A stretch of DNA of 64,000 bases from Leishmania martiniquensis (Eukaryota > Euglenozoa > Kinetoplastea > Trypanosomatida > Trypanosomatidae), in the NCBI RefSeq assembly GCF_017916325.1, contig NC_090162.1:136501-200500 (forward strand), in the 5' to 3' direction. Shown one piece after another: positions 59,686-64,000 of this stretch (its first letter is position 1; every line of letters starts with the position of its first letter). A program made the position numbers and the translations under genes. Under the pieces are notes generated by a model, which saw only the letters and a program-made list of their open reading frames with translations, did not search any database and had not been told where the DNA came from.

Positions 59686-62635
59686 CGTCCTCTTCCTTTG
59701 GTGTGCGTTTTCACCGTCGCGGCTTGGACAGGGCTCTGAACCTTTTTTTTGCCTACTTTGAAATCTGTGCGTCACGCACATGCACATGCCCACAGACGCA
59801 CCCGCGCACCCACACCTCGACAGCTCCTGAACCCTCCCTTTCCTTCTCTCTACGAACTGCAGTTCCTCTTCTGGGGAGAAGCAGGGAACCGCAGGGGCGC
59901 AGAATCGGGCAAGGGGGTAGGTAAAGGGCAGATCACATCCGAGGACTACATGAATGACGCCTTGCCTCGTTTGAGTTGCTTCAGGGCCAGAGGAAAAGGT
60001 TCTCGCACCTCTTTGCCGCTCCGCATTCAGCTCTCCACACCTTCTGCTCGCACGCCACGGCACCGAGTACACCAAGTCCCGGTGGGCCCACTGTCTTGGG
60101 GAAGCAGTGCGCCCATGCCAATAAAATGTCGTGATATGTAATCTGCAGAGGACCGCAAAGGATTCGCCGACGTTTGATGAGCGCGGCCGTGGTGGTGGTG
60201 GTGGTGGGGAGAGGAATGGATGGAGGGGAGGGGGCGTGCGATCGGTGGCGGTGGCGGCTGTCGTTGAGGTCGCCGTTCTGAGGGTCTTCTTCCGTCATGT
60301 GTCTGGCTGGCTTTCCTACAAGATTGTGTTTCCTCTCTTTGGCTTCTTCTCTCGCTCATGTGCGCCGTCTTCATCTCACCTTTCGCTTTTCCCTTCTTGG
60401 TTGGTACGTGCAATCAGCTCGGAGACGACGCCTGCATTGCCTCGCCCTTTCTTGTTTGTGATGTGCACTGGCGCTTCGCGGCATCCCCCCTCCCCTCCCT
60501 CTTCCCCTCAACAGGGCATTCGCCTCCATCAAGAAATCTCTATTTTATTTTTCTCTGTTTGAGGGCTTCCCCTCTCTCGCGGTGTTGGGTACTGCCATGT
60601 CGTGTGCGCGCGCGCTCCGCTGTCGCCCCTTCGCGCACCTATACAGATCGATACACGCATGTGTATGTGATTCCCTTCCATCCCCAGCTACCAGAAGCAG
60701 GGCGAGTAGTCTGTACGCCCTTAACAGCGTTCTGTCATGCTCTGGGGCCCCTACTCACGTGCGAGATGACAACGGATGGCGCCCGCGCATCATGTATGCC
60801 CACATTCTATTCGGCGGCCTGTCGTTCCTTTGCCCTGCCGCGTTCTCACGCCCTGCTCATTGACGAAGAGACTTCACGATGGCGCTGATACCGGCGTCAC
60901 ATGTGTGGCGTGCGCATTCGCTGTCTCGCTTAAACACACCGTCTCCCCCGTCCTTTTCTCGCCTAGACAGCGCTCGAGCCGCGCGCTGCGCTATTACCGT
61001 CGCAGCAGCCAAGGGAAGCGAAGGGTAATGCAGAGGGGAGAGGAGGGAGGGAGGGCAGTCGAGGAAAGCGGATGACCCTTTCCATCCTCTGAATGAGAGG
61101 CGCCTCAGCATGAGAGGGAGGCGTCGAGTGGGCACAGGCGGAGGGGTAAGTGGGGTGGAGGGAGCTCAAAAAAGGCGCGCCGATGCAAAGACAGCCCTGT
61201 TTGGAGGGGGCGCGTCACCATGGATGCACACTACGGGTCGAGCGCGCAGGCAAGAGAAGCGTCAGCGAAGCAGGCGGCTCGTATGGCAGAGGCCTTGTCG
61301 GATACTGTGGGCTCTTGTCCCGGGGCGGCGGCGGGGGATCGCTGTTACCGGAGAAATGGAGGTGGGGGGGAGCAGTCTACGCGAAGGGCAGCATCGCGTC
61401 CAGGAAAACACAGAACGACAAAAAGGGCGCGAACCCAACACACGAGCGACTTCGTTTCGTGTATCAGCGCACGCATCGACGCACGACGTACAAGCGGCAG
61501 GAAAAGGAGGAAGAGAGGGCAGAGGGAGGGCGACATGGGGGAGTGCCGTGCTGCTGGTGGTGGTTGCGTTGGTGCGCGCCAGCGTACAGAGAGGTGCCAT
61601 GAGCGGCACCGTGCTTGAAAAAAGCGCACGTCCTCTTCCACCTTTGATTTGGATTCTGCCTCCATTCATTCGAATCCATTCGTCACTTTTGTTCACGTTT
61701 CTTGTTTGGTTGATGTTTCCCCTGTCTCGGAGAACCTCGTGCGCTCTGTAGTCGAGCGCCTATGGTGGTGTGTCCCCCCCCGTACCCTCTTCTTTTCCGT
61801 CCGCGGAGTGTGCCCCGGCCCACGCCAAGGCAGCCAAGTGCGTCTCGGGTTGCGTAGGCACGTGGAACGCTTCATGCGTACACGAACACCTTACGCGCAC
61901 GGTTTCACTCGCGGCGTAAAGATGTAAACACCTCGACATTTCCACCTTCGTTGCTCTCCGGTCTGTTGAGGTAGCATCCCCAAACGACACCACGATACCC
62001 CGAGGAGTGACCTACGCAGGAGGGAAAGGCGCTGTTGCAGTTGAATGCGTGCGAGCGCCATAGGGCCCATGAGTGGTGGCGCTTCGCGGCTTTGGCTTCG
62101 CCGTCTCCTGTGCGTTGCTAGTGCCTGTGGCTGGGCCTCCCTTCGGGCACTCTCCTCCGTCAGACTTGGTGAGGCAGACGAGTGCGTCGGGTATGGAGGC
62201 AGGCAGTAGCGTGGCGGTAAAGTCGCGCGCGCTCTCTTTCCTGTGCCCTGCCTCATCTTGAGATGTTCTGTGCAAGCGGGCGCAGCCTCTTTCGCCGATG
62301 TTTCTCGCCCACGGCACGCGACGCAGGTGCGCGTGCCTACGCACCCGGATGTGCAGCTTTGTGTTCTGCAGCTCTCGTATTACTTTCTCCTCTCTCCACC
62401 CCCTCCCCCTTTTTTCGGACGGCTCCCACGATCCGTCCTCTCTCTCGATCTCGGGGCGGTCTTTCTCCGCACGAAGATGTATATCGTCATCGCTCTCTTT
62501 TTCCTGGAGAGGTTGATGTGACGTGTCGCTGTTCCACACCCACGCCCCCCCCGCCACCTTCCCCCTCCTCAGTCGCAAACGTACACGGTAGACGAAAAAG
62601 AAAAACGTACGCACTTCGACAGGCACACAGGCACA

Positions 62636-62657
62636 TACACACACACACACACACACA
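62636..62657. repeat. (CA)n microsatellite
   Basis: About eleven CA units, just upstream of a T-rich tract (62674-62694) that could serve as a polypyrimidine tract. Confidence 0.85.
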
Positions 62658-63193
62658 GGAAAGGGAGACCAGCGTTTTTTTCTTTATTTTTTTCTCGTGT
62701 ACATCAGTGCCCTCTGTTTTTTCTTTGCTCTCCTCCTGTTTCCCTCCCGCCTCTGCTCAGCAGTGAGACTTCCACGGGTGAGGGAGCGGAGGAGAGCACG
62801 TCTTGGTGCTTTCAGCGACGGGCAGCTGAAAAGCGCGCAAGAGGGCCAAAGCAAAGAAGCAAAAAGGAACGTGAATAAACGTGAGCTCTCTCGCGCAGCT
62901 CCTCTGTGGTACCTCTGTCCCCTCCTCCTCCCCCCGTCTATTCTTTCTCACATCCCTCTTGCCTTGCCTCGTTTTTTTTTGTGTGTGCGTTGTCCCGCAG
63001 TGTCTCCCTCTCTCATTTCCCTGCCTGCCGGCTTGTGTGCCGTGTATGAGACAGAAGTGGCGCTCTCTTTACGCGCTTTTTTTGTTCGCCGCGTCTGCTG
63101 ATCCTCTGCCTCCTCCACCGATCCCATTCTTCTCGTTCTCTCCCCTCCTTCCACACTCCTGTAAGGGTATTAGCAGAGAGAGAGCGTGACACA

Positions 63194-63208
63194 CATATAT
63201 ATATATAC
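63194..63208. repeat. (TA)n tract next to CA
   Basis: ACACA followed by about seven AT units, again a CA/TA junction. Confidence 0.8.
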
Positions 63209-63440
63209 TCTCAAGAGTGAAAAGAGCGCCAGTCATCTTCGAAAGACTCAGGGACAGAGAGGAAACCAAGCAAAAAGGGAGCCCCGTCCACTTCCCCTTC
63301 CCTCCGTCATAGCCCCCCCTCCCCCTCTCTCTCGTTCTGAGCTCTTCGTGTCACCCTAACACGACACCATCAACGCTGCCTGCTGACGCGTACAGGACCG
63401 AAACGCCAAAGGGCGTCTTTTGGCAGTGTACGCAAATACA

Positions 63441-63458
63441 CCACACACACACACACGC
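63441..63458. repeat. (CA)n microsatellite
   Basis: About eight CA units in the final part of the window; no gene is linked to it. Confidence 0.8.
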
Positions 63459-64000
63459 ACATGCGGACGTTTGGGTGAATTGCTCGTATTCCCTCCCCCC
63501 TCCCCCTCCCCTCTCCTCCTCCCCGACTTTTGCTCATACGCGCACTATCCATTTGTCTCCCACACCGCACCCACGGACTCGCGTGCGCGACGGAGCGCGG
63601 CGACGTGTTGTTGGCTGCGCACGTGACGTGGCAGGGCATCTGTTTGGAATAGAGAGCGCAAATAAGAAGCGAACGAAGAAGAGCGTCAGCTGGAGTCGAG
63701 AAGTGCATTTGTGGGCGCGTCTTCTCGCACTCGCTTGCGTTTCGCGTAGACTGCTCACTCGTGAGGAGTGTACGCTCTCTTCCCTCTCCAGCGCTGAAGG
63801 GGAGCCTCTCTGCGCGTCCTTCTCTCTCCCGCAGCGCGCGCGCACATACACACGCACTTTCTTGGGCATCTTCCTCACGTACCCTTCTGCACATCTTTTG
63901 GTGCTTGCAAGCAAAGTTCTCTCTCTCTCTGTCTCTCTCGAGCTCATCGAACACGATCACTGCCCCCTTACCGCTCTTTCAAGTGTGTGTGTGTGCCTCG

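Larger units (their letters stand above)
57040..64000 (+). other. Long region with no supported gene
   Basis: Nearly 7 kb without a frame of coding-like composition. Contents include C/T-rich runs (57165-57210, 58670-58740, 59290-59350, 62390-62500, 62690-62760, 63485-63530), a purine-rich stretch near 61020-61200, a poly-T run at 58594-58605, and (TA)n, (TG)n and (CA)n tracts listed separately. Candidate trans-splice signals are too many to choose between. It probably comprises the long 3' UTR of the second calpain-like gene plus the upstream region of a gene beyond the window. I saw no tRNA or rRNA sequence. Confidence 0.5.

Noticed and set aside
61110..61751. 213-codon frame in the right-hand gene-free region
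   Set aside because: Gly/Arg-rich translation of the purine-rich island; no domain and no coding bias.
57040..64000. Possible tRNA, rRNA or snoRNA genes
   Set aside because: Looked for T-loop (GGTTCGAATC-like) and box motifs by eye and saw none convincing; a covariance-model scan would be needed to exclude them.

Overview
The window looks like nuclear DNA from a trypanosomatid of the Leishmania type. Every convincing gene is on the + strand, intronless and GC-rich. The genes are separated by long C/T-rich spacers full of (CA)n, (TG)n and (TA)n tracts, as expected for one polycistronic unit processed by trans-splicing. The protein families also fit: a kinetoplastid vasohibin, a glycosomal-type ABCD half-transporter and the calpain-like GM6/H49 antigens with 68-residue repeats. 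The genus is an inference from content, since no database was searched.

Layout: 2-490 is the 3' end of an unidentified gene. 2267-3259 encodes the ribosome assembly factor RPF1 (Brix domain). 4243-6147 encodes a vasohibin-type tubulin carboxypeptidase with a long disordered tail. 8536-10617 encodes a subfamily D ABC half-transporter. 14938-16737 encodes an unknown protein with possible SH3b-like modules. 19301-34639 and 38545-57039 are two giant tandem paralogues of the ClpGM6 type (5112 and 6164 aa). 57040-64000 holds no gene I can support. A nearly identical 567-656 bp dispersed repeat (SIDER2-like) occurs three times, at 781-1436, 7560-8126 and 12094-12749. The first copy is inverted relative to the other two, and the two direct copies bracket the ABC transporter gene.

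The calpain-like pair dominates the window. Each protein has two N-terminal calpain-fold modules, a long helical repeat region and a third calpain-fold module at the C-terminus. No module keeps the full Cys-His-Asn triad in alignment, so both look like structural pseudo-peptidases; relatives in Trypanosoma are flagellum attachment zone proteins. The two genes handle the same 68-residue unit in opposite ways. The first contains about 31 almost identical 204-bp copies that differ visibly at only one Val/Ile position. The second contains about 64 diverged units, part of which alternate between two unit types. Their N-terminal modules share nearly identical DNA blocks, which suggests gene conversion.

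The genes do not form a functional pathway, as is usual in trypanosomatid transcription units. Vasohibin (microtubule detyrosination) and the two ClpGM6-like proteins do share a connection to the flagellum and subpellicular cytoskeleton.
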